From Sphingomonas sp. (GTDB lineage: Bacteria > Pseudomonadota > Alphaproteobacteria > Sphingomonadales > Sphingomonadaceae): a stretch of DNA of 64,000 nt. Shown one piece after another: positions 8,527 to 16,573 of this stretch. Positions within the stretch are counted from its first letter, which is position 1. The number at the start of each line of letters is the position of its first letter. Location: NCBI RefSeq assembly GCF_013812825.1, contig NZ_JACCSU010000027.1, positions 1-64,000 of the forward strand, given 5' to 3'. The notes below the pieces were generated by a model. That model did not search any database and was not told where the DNA came from. It saw nothing but the letters and a program-made list of their open reading frames with translations. A program made the translations under genes and the position numbers.

Positions 8527-10977
8527 TCAGTCCGTGCTGACGAAGCTGTCGAGCACCTTCTTCCTTCCCGAGTGCTCGAAGTCGATTTCGAGCTTGTTGC
8601 CTTCTTGTCCGACGATGGTGCCGTAGCCGAACTTGCCGTGGAACACGCGCTGGCCGAGGCTCAAATCGTCGCGGCCCTTGTTGCCGAGGCTGACGGCCGA
8701 CGCTCGGGCTTCGATGATGCGCTCCGGTTGACCACTGAAGTTCCCGCTGGATGCCGCGCGCTGCCAGCCGGGGCCGCGGGTCTGGCTGCGCTGCGGGCGG
8801 AGCGCGGCGACATGGGCGAAGGGGTCCGAGCGTTCGCTCCATTGCGCTCGCCAAAGGCTCTCCCCGCCGGTCATCGTCGTCTCTTCCTCGATATGCTCTT
8901 TTGGGAGCTCGGCGAGGAAGCGGCTGGGAAGCGAGCTCGTCCACTGGCCGTAGATTCGGCGGTTGGCGGCGTGGAGGATCGTCGCCTGCCGCCGGGCGCG
9001 GGTGATCGCGACATAGGCGAGGCGGCGCTCCTCCTCGAGTGAGGCGAGGCCGCCTTCGTCCATCGAGCGCTGCGAGGGGAACACGCCTTCCTCCCAGCCG
9101 GGCAGGAACAGGCGGTCGAACTCGAGCCCCTTGGCGGCGTGGATGGTCATGATCGTGACCTTCTCGCCCGCCCGCGCCTCGTCGTTGTCCATCACCAGGC
9201 TGACGTGCTCGAGGAACGCCCCGAGGCTTTCATATTCCTCCATCGCGCGCGCGAGCTCGGCGAGATTCTCGAGCCGGCCGGCCGCCTCGGCGGTGCGGTC
9301 GGCCTGGAGCATCGCCGTGTAGCCGCTCTCGTCGAGCAGGATCCGGGCGAGCTCGGGGTGGGGCAGCTTGCTCGCCTGGTCGCGCCAGCGGGCGATGTCG
9401 GCGACGAAATTGCCGAGCGAGCGGCGCGCCTGCGGGGTCAGCTCGTCGCTGTCGAGCATTTGCGCGGCGGCGAGCAGCAGCGGCTGCCGGCTCGCTCGCG
9501 CGAACGCGTGGATTCGGGCGACCGCCTTGTCGCCGAGGCCGCGCTTGGGCTGGTTGACGATGCGCTCGAACGCCAGATCGTCGGCCGGCTGGGCAATCAG
9601 CCGCAAGTAGGCGAGCGCGTCACGGATTTCGGCCCGCTCGTAGAAACGGAAGCCGCCGATGATCTGGTAGGGCAGGCCGATGGCGATGAAGCGCTCCTCG
9701 AACTCGCGGGTCTGGAACTGGGCGCGGACGAGGATCGCGACGTCGTCGAGCGACCCGCCCCCGCGCTGGTAGCCTTCGATCTCCTCGCCGACCCGGCGCG
9801 CTTCCTCGGGCCCGTCCCACACTCCGATCACCTTTACCGGCTCGCCGTCGCCGACATTGGTCCACAGCGTCTTGCCGAGCCGGCCGGCGTTGTGGGCGAT
9901 CAGTCCGGCCGCGGCCGCGAGGATGTGGCTGGTCGAGCGGTAGTTCTGCTCGAGCCGGATGATCGCCGCGCCGGGGAAATCGCGGTCGAAGCGCAGGATG
10001 TTGGCGACCTCGGCGCCGCGCCACGAATAGATCGACTGGTCGTCGTCGCCGACGCAGCACAGGTTGCGGCGCGGGTCGGCGAGCAGCTTCAGCCACTCGT
10101 ACTGCGCCTGGTTGGTGTCCTGATACTCGTCGACCAGGATGTATTTGAAGCGCTCGCGGTAGGCGGCGAGCACGTCGGCGTGGCGGCGCAGGATCACCAG
10201 CATGTGGAGCAGAAGGTCGCCGAAATCGCAGGCATTCAAGGTTTTCAGCCGTTCCTGGTAGGCCGCGTAGAGCTCGGCGCCGCGGCCGTTGGCGAAGATC
10301 TCGGACTCGCCGGGCTCGACTTGCGACGATGTCCAGCCGCGGTTCTTCCAGCGGTCGATCAACCCGGCCAGCTGGCGCGCCGGCCAGCGCTTCTCGTCGA
10401 GATTGGCCGCCTGGATCAGCTGCTTGAGGACGCGCAGCTGGTCGTCGGTATCGAGGATGGTCAAGTTGGACTTGAGGCCGACCAGCTCGGCGTGGCTGCG
10501 CAGCATCCGTGCCGCGACCGAGTGGAAGGTGCCGAGCCACGGCATGCCCTCGATCGCTCCGCCCGAGATCGCCGACACTCGCCCGCGCATTTCGCGCGCG
10601 GCCTTGTTGGTGAAGGTGACGGCGAGAATCTGGCTCGGCCAGGCGAGCCGCGTGGCGATGATGTGCGCGAGCCGGGCGGTGAGGGCGGCGGTCTTGCCGG
10701 TGCCGGCCCCGGCCAGCACCAGCACCGGGCCTTCAGTGGTCAGGACCGCTTCGCGCTGGGGCGGGTTGAGGCCGGCCAGATAGGGCGGTTCCGGAGCTGC
10801 GGCGGGAGATTCAGGCACTTGCGAGGAGGTAGGGGCGAGCGCCGATGGAGGCAATGGCGCCCCCGATTCGCGCAAAAGGGCGTGGGTTCCTGCTGTTGTT
10901 CCCGATATCCCCGTTATCCACAGGCTCGAGCCTCGATTATTCGCTTTGCGCGACTCGTGGCGCAGTGCATTGATCAT
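8527..10977 (-). CDS. uvrD: UvrD/PcrA-type superfamily 1A DNA helicase
   Basis: ATP-dependent 3'-5' helicase acting in nucleotide excision and mismatch repair. Motif I is GAGTGKT (about residues 90-96 of the longest reading); motif II is VDEYQDTN; motifs QNYRST, IMTIHAAKGLEFD and the C-terminal VFHGKFGYGTIV Tudor-like region follow in UvrD order. From ATG 10977 the product is 816 aa. The first 65 or so residues are low-complexity and do not look like UvrD, and the DNA encoding them contains a perfect DnaA box. A later start, for example the GTG near residue 54 (about 10818), is therefore possible. Confidence 0.93.
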   Translation of the reverse strand: MINALRHESRKANNRGSSLWITGISGTTAGTHALLRESGAPLPPSALAPTSSQVPESPAAAPEPPYLAGLNPPQREAVLTTEGPVLVLAGAGTGKTAALTARLAHIIATRLAWPSQILAVTFTNKAAREMRGRVSAISGGAIEGMPWLGTFHSVAARMLRSHAELVGLKSNLTILDTDDQLRVLKQLIQAANLDEKRWPARQLAGLIDRWKNRGWTSSQVEPGESEIFANGRGAELYAAYQERLKTLNACDFGDLLLHMLVILRRHADVLAAYRERFKYILVDEYQDTNQAQYEWLKLLADPRRNLCCVGDDDQSIYSWRGAEVANILRFDRDFPGAAIIRLEQNYRSTSHILAAAAGLIAHNAGRLGKTLWTNVGDGEPVKVIGVWDGPEEARRVGEEIEGYQRGGGSLDDVAILVRAQFQTREFEERFIAIGLPYQIIGGFRFYERAEIRDALAYLRLIAQPADDLAFERIVNQPKRGLGDKAVARIHAFARASRQPLLLAAAQMLDSDELTPQARRSLGNFVADIARWRDQASKLPHPELARILLDESGYTAMLQADRTAEAAGRLENLAELARAMEEYESLGAFLEHVSLVMDNDEARAGEKVTIMTIHAAKGLEFDRLFLPGWEEGVFPSQRSMDEGGLASLEEERRLAYVAITRARRQATILHAANRRIYGQWTSSLPSRFLAELPKEHIEEETTMTGGESLWRAQWSERSDPFAHVAALRPQRSQTRGPGWQRAASSGNFSGQPERIIEARASAVSLGNKGRDDLSLGQRVFHGKFGYGTIVGQEGNKLEIDFEHSGRKKVLDSFVSTD
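10914..10922 (+). promoter_or_regulatory. DnaA box (perfect consensus TTATCCACA)
   Basis: A perfect nine-base DnaA consensus lies in the doubtful 5' end of the helicase reading frame and 24 bases before a TTGCGC hexamer (10946-10951) that could be the -35 element for the structured RNA candidate downstream. It is a single box, so it is not an origin. Whether DnaA binds here is unknown. Confidence 0.4.
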
Positions 10978-10979
10978 CG

Positions 10980-11455
10980 CGTGATCGGGACGGCGGTCGC
11001 GGTCTCACCGGACGGTCTTCGGGCAAGAAAGTGCGGCAGTGACCTAAGTTCCGATCTCTGCCGGCAGGCAATGGGAAAGGTCTTCGGACCGGACCCGAGG
11101 CCAGGCCGGGAAGAGGCGCCGGAAGAGATGATCTTCCTTTTGCGCGACGCGGCTCCAACACTCTTCGGAGTGGGACGAGCAAAGCGGGACGCAGAAGTGA
11201 TCATCCCAAGAAGGGCCGTGGAACATCGGAGTTGCTTTGCCTTCGGGCAAGGCATGAGCGGACCCAGGCCGAGCTTCCTTCGGGAAGCGAAGTTTGGGAA
11301 AGCGAGGCTCTCACGAGCCGCTGCGGTGGGAAGCGACGCCTGAGCTGGTGAGCCAGGATCGAGAGACGGTGAGGCTTCGGCCGATCTGGTTGCGAACACC
11401 GGCATATCCGTGCTCGGCGCAGTGGGGGCTGGCAGCAATGCCGGCCCCCATTTCT
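10980..11455 (+). ncRNA. Candidate large structured RNA
   Basis: This stretch has no convincing protein gene on either strand but is packed with hairpins readable on the plus strand. UUCG tetraloops cap stems at 11079-11090, 11159-11172, 11235-11252, 11273-11288 and 11373-11382. A nested three-helix arm spans 11127-11205: seven perfect pairs GATGATC/GATCATC, then CTTTTGC/GCAAAG, then CACTC-TTCG-GAGTG. Other hairpins lie at 11306-11319 and 11345-11356. The stretch ends in a GCAA-looped terminator, which fixes the strand. RNase P core motifs, a tmRNA tag reading frame and the SRP RNA loop were looked for and not found. The 5' end is a guess from a TTGCGC hexamer at 10946. Confidence 0.5.
11423..11455 (+). 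terminator. Rho-independent terminator of the structured RNA candidate
   Basis: A 12-bp stem (11423-11434 with 11439-11450, one G-T pair) closes on a GCAA loop and is followed by TTTCT. The T run is on the plus strand only, so it ends a plus-strand transcript coming from 10980-11420. Confidence 0.75.
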
Positions 11456-11536
11456 ATGTGCGCAACGCGGCTAACCCACCTCGGGCCGGAACAGCTCGCT
11501 TGCGGCCAGCGCCGAAACAGCCCACGATGAGCAAGC

Positions 11537-12388
11537 TTGTGTGCTTGGCTGGAGAGGCCTGCATTGCTCCCTCTGTTGCTACAAATCGCGGCGAGTTCGG
11601 CAGCCGCCGTCACTGACGCTCAAAGCGAGGCTCGGCTTCTCAATCTCGGTGAGCTCATCACTTCGGATGATTACCCGGCCATTGCAATTGACCAGGAGCA
11701 GCAGGGTACCGCAACCGTTCGGCTGAGGGTCGACCGCAACGGCTATGTAGAGACATGCAAGGTGGTCGAATCGTCCGGTTCGCGAGCGCTCGATGAACAG
11801 ACCTGCGCGGTCTACAGGGCGCGCGCTCAGTTTGAACCCGCACGCGACGCTCGGGGGCGGGCGCAAGCATCAAATTACACGCAAAGAGTAACCTGGAGGC
11901 TCGAGGGTGATCCGGCGATCCCGATGCCACGTCAACCCTGGATGACCCGCAGCACGCTTGCGGTCACCGCTGAAGGAAGTTTTGTAGATTGCAAGATCGA
12001 AGCGACCGGTTTGTCCGGCCCTCCCGACGTCTGCGAAACGCTCATGGCCCTCGGGAAGGGCGACGATAGCGAGCCGACCAAGCGCGAAGCGATCGCGAGC
12101 TTCTTGATATCCGATACGTATTTTTACCCCCTTTCGGCAGGCAAAGCGCCAACCCCGCCCCGACTGAGCGACGCAAATCAAGTGGGGCAGCAAGTCAGTG
12201 AAGTCACCATCGATCCGACGGGCCGCGTTAGCGACTGCAAGGGCGTTCGATACTCCGGCGCTGCCGGTCCCGAACGGGATGCATGCATCATGTTGAGAAG
12301 CGTGCGGTTTGCGCCAGCAAGCGGGGGCGCGAGCCTGACCGCCACAATCGTGTTGACAGGCTACGTGCGGACCAACAGCGTCACCTGA
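11537..12388 (+). CDS. TonB C-terminal-domain-like secreted protein
   Basis: A 283-aa protein with a hydrophobic N-terminus (ALLPLLLQIAASSAAAV) and two similar halves. Each half carries a TonB-C-like segment with a conserved cysteine: GTATVRLRVDRNGYVETCKVVESSGSRALDEQTC, read here in parts, and VSEVTIDPTGRVSDCKGV. Paired cysteines suggest disulfides in the periplasm. Many sphingomonad proteins of this kind are annotated 'energy transducer TonB', but the proline-rich linker and transmembrane anchor of a real TonB are absent, so the role is unknown. The TTG at 11537 is the longest start. A TTG at 11564 preceded by GGAGAGG (11551-11557) is the likelier one. Confidence 0.7.
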   Translation: MCAWLERPALLPLLLQIAASSAAAVTDAQSEARLLNLGELITSDDYPAIAIDQEQQGTATVRLRVDRNGYVETCKVVESSGSRALDEQTCAVYRARAQFEPARDARGRAQASNYTQRVTWRLEGDPAIPMPRQPWMTRSTLAVTAEGSFVDCKIEATGLSGPPDVCETLMALGKGDDSEPTKREAIASFLISDTYFYPLSAGKAPTPPRLSDANQVGQQVSEVTIDPTGRVSDCKGVRYSGAAGPERDACIMLRSVRFAPASGGASLTATIVLTGYVRTNSVT

Positions 12389-12480
12389 TCAGGGGACGCC
12401 GCTGCCGGAGCCTTTGACGAACTGGAGGGTGATGGGGGCCGTCACGCGGCGAGGCCGCGCTTCCTAGCTTGATACCGCCA

Positions 12481-12608
12481 GGGCGGCGGTGCGTGCGCTC
12501 CGCCGCCCGTTCGCGCCTGAATACAACCGGGGCGGCGGTGCTTGCGCTCCGCCGCGCTTCCACGCCTGACAGACAACCGGGGCGGCGGTGCTTGCGCTCC
12601 GCCGCCCC
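12481..12608. repeat. Three tandem hairpin repeats of about 50 bp
   Basis: Three copies, starting at 12481, 12529 and 12579, repeat every 49-50 bases. Each has a core palindrome GGCGGCGG...CCGCCG around a TGCTTGCGCT centre. Copies 1 and 2 also share the linker pattern CGCCTGA...ACAACCGG. They fill most of the 259-bp gap between the TonB-C-like gene and the DUF2383 gene and face both gene ends. The copies are nearly identical including their linkers, so this is a tandem repeat and not a CRISPR array. Confidence 0.8.
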
Positions 12609-12647
12609 GTGCCCCGCCCCCACGTAGCGGGCGGGGTGGTGCAGGTT

Positions 12648-13106
12648 TTAGGCTTCGTGCCCGTGCTTGAGGGCGCTGACCTGGTCGTGGCCCTTGCGGA
12701 CCGACTGATAGGCGTTCTCGACCACCGCCCGGGTCTCGCCCGACAGGGAGCCTTCGCTGAGAGCGGTTTCGAACTTCTCCTTGAGATAGTCCTCGCCGCG
12801 CTCGGTCTCGTTGATCACGGCCTTTTCGTCGCGGCCGGTGACCGCCGCCTTGAGGTCGAGCCAGCGCTGATGGGTCTTGCCAAGGACGCTGCCGTCGTCC
12901 TCCGGATTGCCGCCGAGCCGGCGAACCTCGGCGCGAAGGTCCTCGACGACCCGCTGGCGCTCCCGCGCATTGTCGCGGAACAGCTGCTGGAGCCTCGAAT
13001 TGTCGAGATTCGCGGCCGAATCCTCATAGCCGGTGACGCTGTCGATGAGTGTCGCGATCAAGGTGTTGAGGGTCGAGATTTCATCCTGGCGGGTGTTGTC
13101 GGTCAT
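12648..13106 (-). CDS. PA2169 family four-helix-bundle protein (DUF2383)
   Basis: A 152-aa all-helical cytoplasmic protein starting MTDNTRQDEISTLNTLIATL. It has the ferritin-like pattern of the PA2169/DUF2383 family: ISTLNxLIxxxxDSxxGY at the start, then NxRLQQLFRDNARERQRVVEDLRAEVRRLGG, then GSVLGKTHQRWLDLKA. Members appear in stress-related contexts but their function is not established. It stands alone on the minus strand, with about 180 bp separating it from dedA. The hairpin repeats lie just past its stop. Confidence 0.85.
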   Translation of the reverse strand: MTDNTRQDEISTLNTLIATLIDSVTGYEDSAANLDNSRLQQLFRDNARERQRVVEDLRAEVRRLGGNPEDDGSVLGKTHQRWLDLKAAVTGRDEKAVINETERGEDYLKEKFETALSEGSLSGETRAVVENAYQSVRKGHDQVSALKHGHEA

Positions 13107-13286
13107 GGCAAATCGCTCCTGTTCACGTTGAGGTCGTGCGGTAGCAACGCTCGAGCCGCCGAGCCGATGCCTCAGCCGTCGAAATCGCTCGGTGACGGGC
13201 CGCTATTCGCGGTCATTCTGTCGACTTCTTCGAGCCGAAAGAGGGCGACGCCGCACGGGGACGATCCTCAAGAAGCGCGAGGATCC

Positions 13287-13913
13287 TCAATCCACATCGG
13301 ATTCTTCCTTGCGGTCCACCTGGTGGCGGTGAGTCCATAGCCGCCAGACGTATCCGGCGGCGAGCACCACCAGCACCGCGTTGGACGCCGGACCGACCAT
13401 CTGCTCGACCGCGGTGACATCGTTCTGCAGCCTGTAGCCGGCGCCGGCGAGGATCGCCGTCCAGCCCGCGGTGCCGACCAGGGAGGCGATGAAAAAGCTC
13501 TTGAAGCGCATCCGCAGCAATCCGGCCGGAACCGAGACCAGCGAGCGGACGGTCGGCAGCAGCCGGCCGAAGAAGACGAAGAAAGTCCCGTGCCTGGCGA
13601 ACCATCGCTCGGCTCGCTCGACCTCGGGCCAGCTGATCGTCAGCCAGCGTCCGTAATGCATGATCAGCGGCTTGAGGCGATGCACTCCAAGAGCGCGGGC
13701 GGCGAGGTACCAGACGGTGTTGCCGAGCATTGCTCCGGCCGTGCCCGACGCGACCACCGGCACGAATCCGAGCTTGCCCTTGGCGGCGGCCATGCCGGCG
13801 ATCGGCATGATTACCTCGGACGGGATCGGCGGGAAGATCGTCTCGAGGAACATCAGGAAGGCGACACCGAGATAGCCCGATTGCTCGATCAGCCGGATCA
13901 CCCAGTCGCTCAT
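13287..13913 (-). CDS. DedA family membrane protein
   Basis: A 208-aa inner-membrane protein of the DedA/SNARE-associated family, now linked to lipid (undecaprenyl-phosphate or phospholipid) flipping. It has the N-terminal ETIFPPIPSEVIMPIAG motif and the family signature GRLLPTVRSLVSVPAGLLRM with the conserved arginine and proline. The reentrant segments and last transmembrane helix (AVLVVLAAGYVWRLW) are present. The start at 13913 lies three bases from the gshB stop, so it is the last gene of the rsmI-yraN-gshB-dedA run. A GATCCTC/GAGGATC hairpin overlaps its stop but lacks a T run. Confidence 0.92.
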   Translation of the reverse strand: MSDWVIRLIEQSGYLGVAFLMFLETIFPPIPSEVIMPIAGMAAAKGKLGFVPVVASGTAGAMLGNTVWYLAARALGVHRLKPLIMHYGRWLTISWPEVERAERWFARHGTFFVFFGRLLPTVRSLVSVPAGLLRMRFKSFFIASLVGTAGWTAILAGAGYRLQNDVTAVEQMVGPASNAVLVVLAAGYVWRLWTHRHQVDRKEESDVD

Positions 13914-13916
13914 GGC

Positions 13917-14879
13917 TCAATCCCGACCGCGTTCGGCCAGACGGCGCTCGACCGCCGCCCAGAACAGCCCGGGCGTATCACTGCCGTTCAGTGCATCGAT
14001 GGCGACGATTCCGGTGGGCGAGGTGACGTTGATTTCCGTCAGCCATTTCGCGCCGATGACGTCGAGGCCGACGAACAGCAGGCCGCGCTTCCTGGCTTCG
14101 GGGCCAATCGCGGCGCAAATTTCCTCTTCGCGTGCCGTAAGCTGCGTCTTCGCCGCCTTGCCGCCGACCGCGAGGTTGGAGCGAATCTCGCCTTCTCCGG
14201 GAAGACGGTTGATCGCGCCCGCGACTTGGCCGTCGATCAGGACGATGCGCTTGTCGCCCTCGGCGATCTCCGGGAGAAAAGCCTGCACGACATGCGGTTC
14301 GCGATAGGCGCTGTTGAACAGTTCAATGAGGGAGGCGAGGTTCTGCGCCTCGCGGCCGATCCGGAAAATCGACCCACCGGCGAAGCCGTGCAGCGGCTTG
14401 ACGACGATTTCGCCATGCTCGGCGAGGAATTTCCGGGTCAGTGACAGCGACCGGGTAATCAGGGTCGGCGGCATGAATTGCGCGAAGTCGAGCACCCACA
14501 GCTTCTCGGGTGCATTGCGGACGCTGGCCGGATCATTGACCACCAGCGTGTCGCCCTGGATGCGCTCGAGCAAATGGGTCGCCGAGATATAGCCGAGGTC
14601 GAAGGGTGGGTCCTGGCGCATCAGAACGACGTCGACGTCCCGGCCGAGATCGACGATTTCCGGCTCGCCAAAGCGGTAATGGCCGCCGGCAACGGGCTGG
14701 ACCGTCACCGGGCGCGCCGTCGTCCGCAGGCGCCCGTCCGAGTAGCTCAAGCCCTCGGGCGCGTAATGGTAGAGTGCATGCCCGATCTGCTGCGCCTTGA
14801 GCATGATCGCGAAGGTCGAATCACCGACGATGTTGATCGCCTCGAGCGGGTCCATCTGAACTGCGACGCGAAGCGACAT
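13917..14879 (-). CDS. gshB: Glutathione synthetase
   Basis: GshB joins gamma-glutamylcysteine and glycine with ATP in the second step of glutathione synthesis. The 320-aa protein starts MSLRVAVQMDPLEAINI, which matches the conserved family N-terminus with the D-P-[ML]-x-x-I-x-x-x-x-D motif. It has the ATP-grasp features MRQDPPFD, GEIVVKPLHGFAGGSIFRI and EINVTSPTGI. A longer start at 14915 adds 12 residues without homology. It lies in one run with yraN upstream and dedA downstream. Confidence 0.96.
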   Translation of the reverse strand: MSLRVAVQMDPLEAINIVGDSTFAIMLKAQQIGHALYHYAPEGLSYSDGRLRTTARPVTVQPVAGGHYRFGEPEIVDLGRDVDVVLMRQDPPFDLGYISATHLLERIQGDTLVVNDPASVRNAPEKLWVLDFAQFMPPTLITRSLSLTRKFLAEHGEIVVKPLHGFAGGSIFRIGREAQNLASLIELFNSAYREPHVVQAFLPEIAEGDKRIVLIDGQVAGAINRLPGEGEIRSNLAVGGKAAKTQLTAREEEICAAIGPEARKRGLLFVGLDVIGAKWLTEINVTSPTGIVAIDALNGSDTPGLFWAAVERRLAERGRD

Positions 14880-14927
14880 GGCCGCGCGCCTAGGCGAGCC
14901 GCCCGTCTTTGTCACGCCAAGGCTTTG

Positions 14928-15278
14928 TCACCCTTGCCAGACGTCGGCGAGGTGGCGCGGCCAGCGGCGCGGAACGATGAAGATGGCGTCGATCCGAAGC
15001 TCGTCGCCGTCGCGCATGTAGCGCGGGGCGAGCCGCTCCGCGGCGACGACGACCCGGCGCAACCGGTAGGCATCGAGCGAGAATGCCGCCGCGTCCTGGG
15101 TCGCTCGCGCCTTGACCTCGACGAACGCCAGGGTGCGGCCGCGCCGGGCGATGATGTCGACCTCGCCGCCGCGCACCCGGGCTCGGCGGGCCATGATCCG
15201 CCAGCCGTGCAGCCGGAGCCAGAAGGCAGCGATGGTCTCCGCGCCGCGGCCGCGCCTTTCGGCCGCAAGACGGCTCAC
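14928..15278 (-). CDS. UPF0102 (YraN) family endonuclease-like protein
   Basis: A 116-aa protein with the restriction-endonuclease-like YraN fold: an N-terminal AAERRGRGAETIAAFWLRLHGW, then GGEVDIIARRGRTLAFVEVKAR, which carries the E-V-D...V-E-V-K nuclease-type motif, and a C-terminal LRIDAIFI strand. The biological role of YraN is not settled. The GTG at 15278 overlaps the rsmI stop (GTGA), the usual arrangement rsmI-yraN, and this defines the start even though open sequence continues upstream. Confidence 0.88.
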   Translation of the reverse strand: MSRLAAERRGRGAETIAAFWLRLHGWRIMARRARVRGGEVDIIARRGRTLAFVEVKARATQDAAAFSLDAYRLRRVVVAAERLAPRYMRDGDELRIDAIFIVPRRWPRHLADVWQG

Positions 15279-16111
15279 CTGGCGGCCAATTGCAGAGCCC
15301 GCGCGTAGGCGCGTTTCCGGGGCACCCCGAGCCGCTCGGCAACCTCGGCCGCGGCGCGCGACGGCGACAGCCGGGCGAGCGCCTCGCCGAGCGCCGAATC
15401 GAGGTCGGACTGGCTTGCGCCTTCGGCCGCGGCGGGCGGGCCGACGACGATGACGATTTCGCCCCTGGGCGGCGCAGCGGCGTAGCGTTGCGCGAGCTCG
15501 GCCAGGGTTCCGGTCACGCATTCCTCGTGCAATTTGCTGATCTCGCGCGCGACCGCGGCCTCGCGAGCGCCGAGCTGGGCAGCCAGTGCCTCCAGGGTGG
15601 CGCCGAGGCGAGGCCCGCTCTCATAGATGACCAGCGTCGCCCGGACGCCCGCGACCTCGGCGATGGCGTCGCCGCGTGCCTTGGCCTTCGGCGGCAGGAA
15701 CCCGAGGAACAGGAAGCGGTCGGTTGGAAGGCCGGCGAGCGTCAGCGCCGCGATCGCCGCGCAGGGACCTGGGACCGTGTGCACTGCATGGCCGGCGGCG
15801 CGGGCCGCGCGAACCAGCTTGTAGCCCGGGTCGGAGATCAGCGGCGTCCCGGCATCGCTGATCAGGGCGATCGCCTCGCCGCCGAGCCTGGCGACGATCG
15901 CCTCGCGCTCGGCTTCGCTCGTATGGTCTTGATAGACGGCCATCGGAGCCCTAGCGCCGGCGTGCGCGAGCAGCTTCGCGCTGACCCTCTTGTCCTCGGC
16001 GAGAATGCGGTCGGCGCGGCGCAATGTCTCGGCGGCGCGCGGCGACAAATCGGCAAGATTGCCGATCGGAGTGGCGACTACATACAGGCCGGGGGGCAGG
16101 CGCTCGTCCAT
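15275..16111 (-). CDS. rsmI: 16S rRNA (cytidine-1402-2'-O)-methyltransferase
   Basis: RsmI 2'-O-methylates C1402 in the decoding centre of 16S rRNA using S-adenosylmethionine. The 278-aa protein has the tetrapyrrole-methylase-type fold with the signature LYVVATPIGNLADLSPRA at the N-terminus, SDAGTPLISDPG and VPGPCAAIAALTLAGLPTD in the middle and ISKLHEE near the end. The ATG at 16111 is placed seven codons before ATPIGNL-type homology; a longer reading to 16174 adds a non-conserved leader. It heads the run rsmI-yraN-gshB-dedA. Confidence 0.95.
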   Translation of the reverse strand: MDERLPPGLYVVATPIGNLADLSPRAAETLRRADRILAEDKRVSAKLLAHAGARAPMAVYQDHTSEAEREAIVARLGGEAIALISDAGTPLISDPGYKLVRAARAAGHAVHTVPGPCAAIAALTLAGLPTDRFLFLGFLPPKAKARGDAIAEVAGVRATLVIYESGPRLGATLEALAAQLGAREAAVAREISKLHEECVTGTLAELAQRYAAAPPRGEIVIVVGPPAAAEGASQSDLDSALGEALARLSPSRAAAEVAERLGVPRKRAYARALQLAAR

Positions 16112-16248
16112 AGGTTTTGCGCGAACAATCGCATCATCGTTGCCGGGGCTGCAAGCAAGCCATTGCCTGGCCACTGGAAATTGCTCTTTCCAAACGCTGA
16201 AAAAAGGCGCATTCTCTTGGAATTATCGGGTCTTAGGGGTCCCGGCAG

Positions 16249-16569
16249 ATGGTCACAGCGTTCACCGCAATCATCCTCGCCGCGCTCGTCCAGAGCGCCG
16301 CCATCAACAGCCAGCGCGACAATTATCTCGGCTGCCTCGACAAGGCCGTTGCAGCCGCGACGGCGCAGAAGACCCCCTCGGCTGCGTTCGAGGCCCATCT
16401 TCGGCAGAGCTGTGCGGACGCCGAGGCGAAGTTCGAGGCCGCCCTCATCGCCTTCGACCTCAAGAACAAGGTGCCGCGCAAGCAGGCGCAGGCCGACGCG
16501 CAGGTCCAGGTCGACGATTTCATCTCCAACCTGGTCGGCCGCTACCGGGTGGTGACCCCCTCGCAATAG
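16249..16569 (+). CDS. Small secreted hypothetical protein (106 aa)
   Basis: A short protein with a signal-peptide-like start (MVTAFTAIILAALVQSAA) and a mature helical region containing two cysteines (GCLDKAVAAA and RQSCADAEAKFEAAL), which could form one disulfide. The C-terminal half (ALIAFDLKNKVPRKQA) is charged and helical. No family is recognised, and it stands alone between divergent rsmI and convergent hemW. Confidence 0.65.
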   Translation: MVTAFTAIILAALVQSAAINSQRDNYLGCLDKAVAAATAQKTPSAAFEAHLRQSCADAEAKFEAALIAFDLKNKVPRKQAQADAQVQVDDFISNLVGRYRVVTPSQ

Positions 16570-16573
16570 CGCT

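Noticed and set aside
9139..11343. 734-codon open frame on the plus strand
   Set aside because: Antisense to the UvrD-type helicase; composition is the GC-driven mirror of the real gene and shows no family motifs. Its end runs into the structured-RNA stretch.
10980..11455. RNase P RNA, tmRNA or SRP RNA
   Set aside because: The RNase P GAGGAAAGUC and ACAGA...GGCUUA motifs, a tmRNA tag frame of the AANDN type and the SRP GGAAGCAGC-type loop were looked for and not seen. Kept as an unnamed RNA candidate.
12481..12608. Possible short CRISPR array
   Set aside because: Only three units, the 'spacers' are nearly the same as each other, and no cas gene is present. It is a tandem hairpin repeat.
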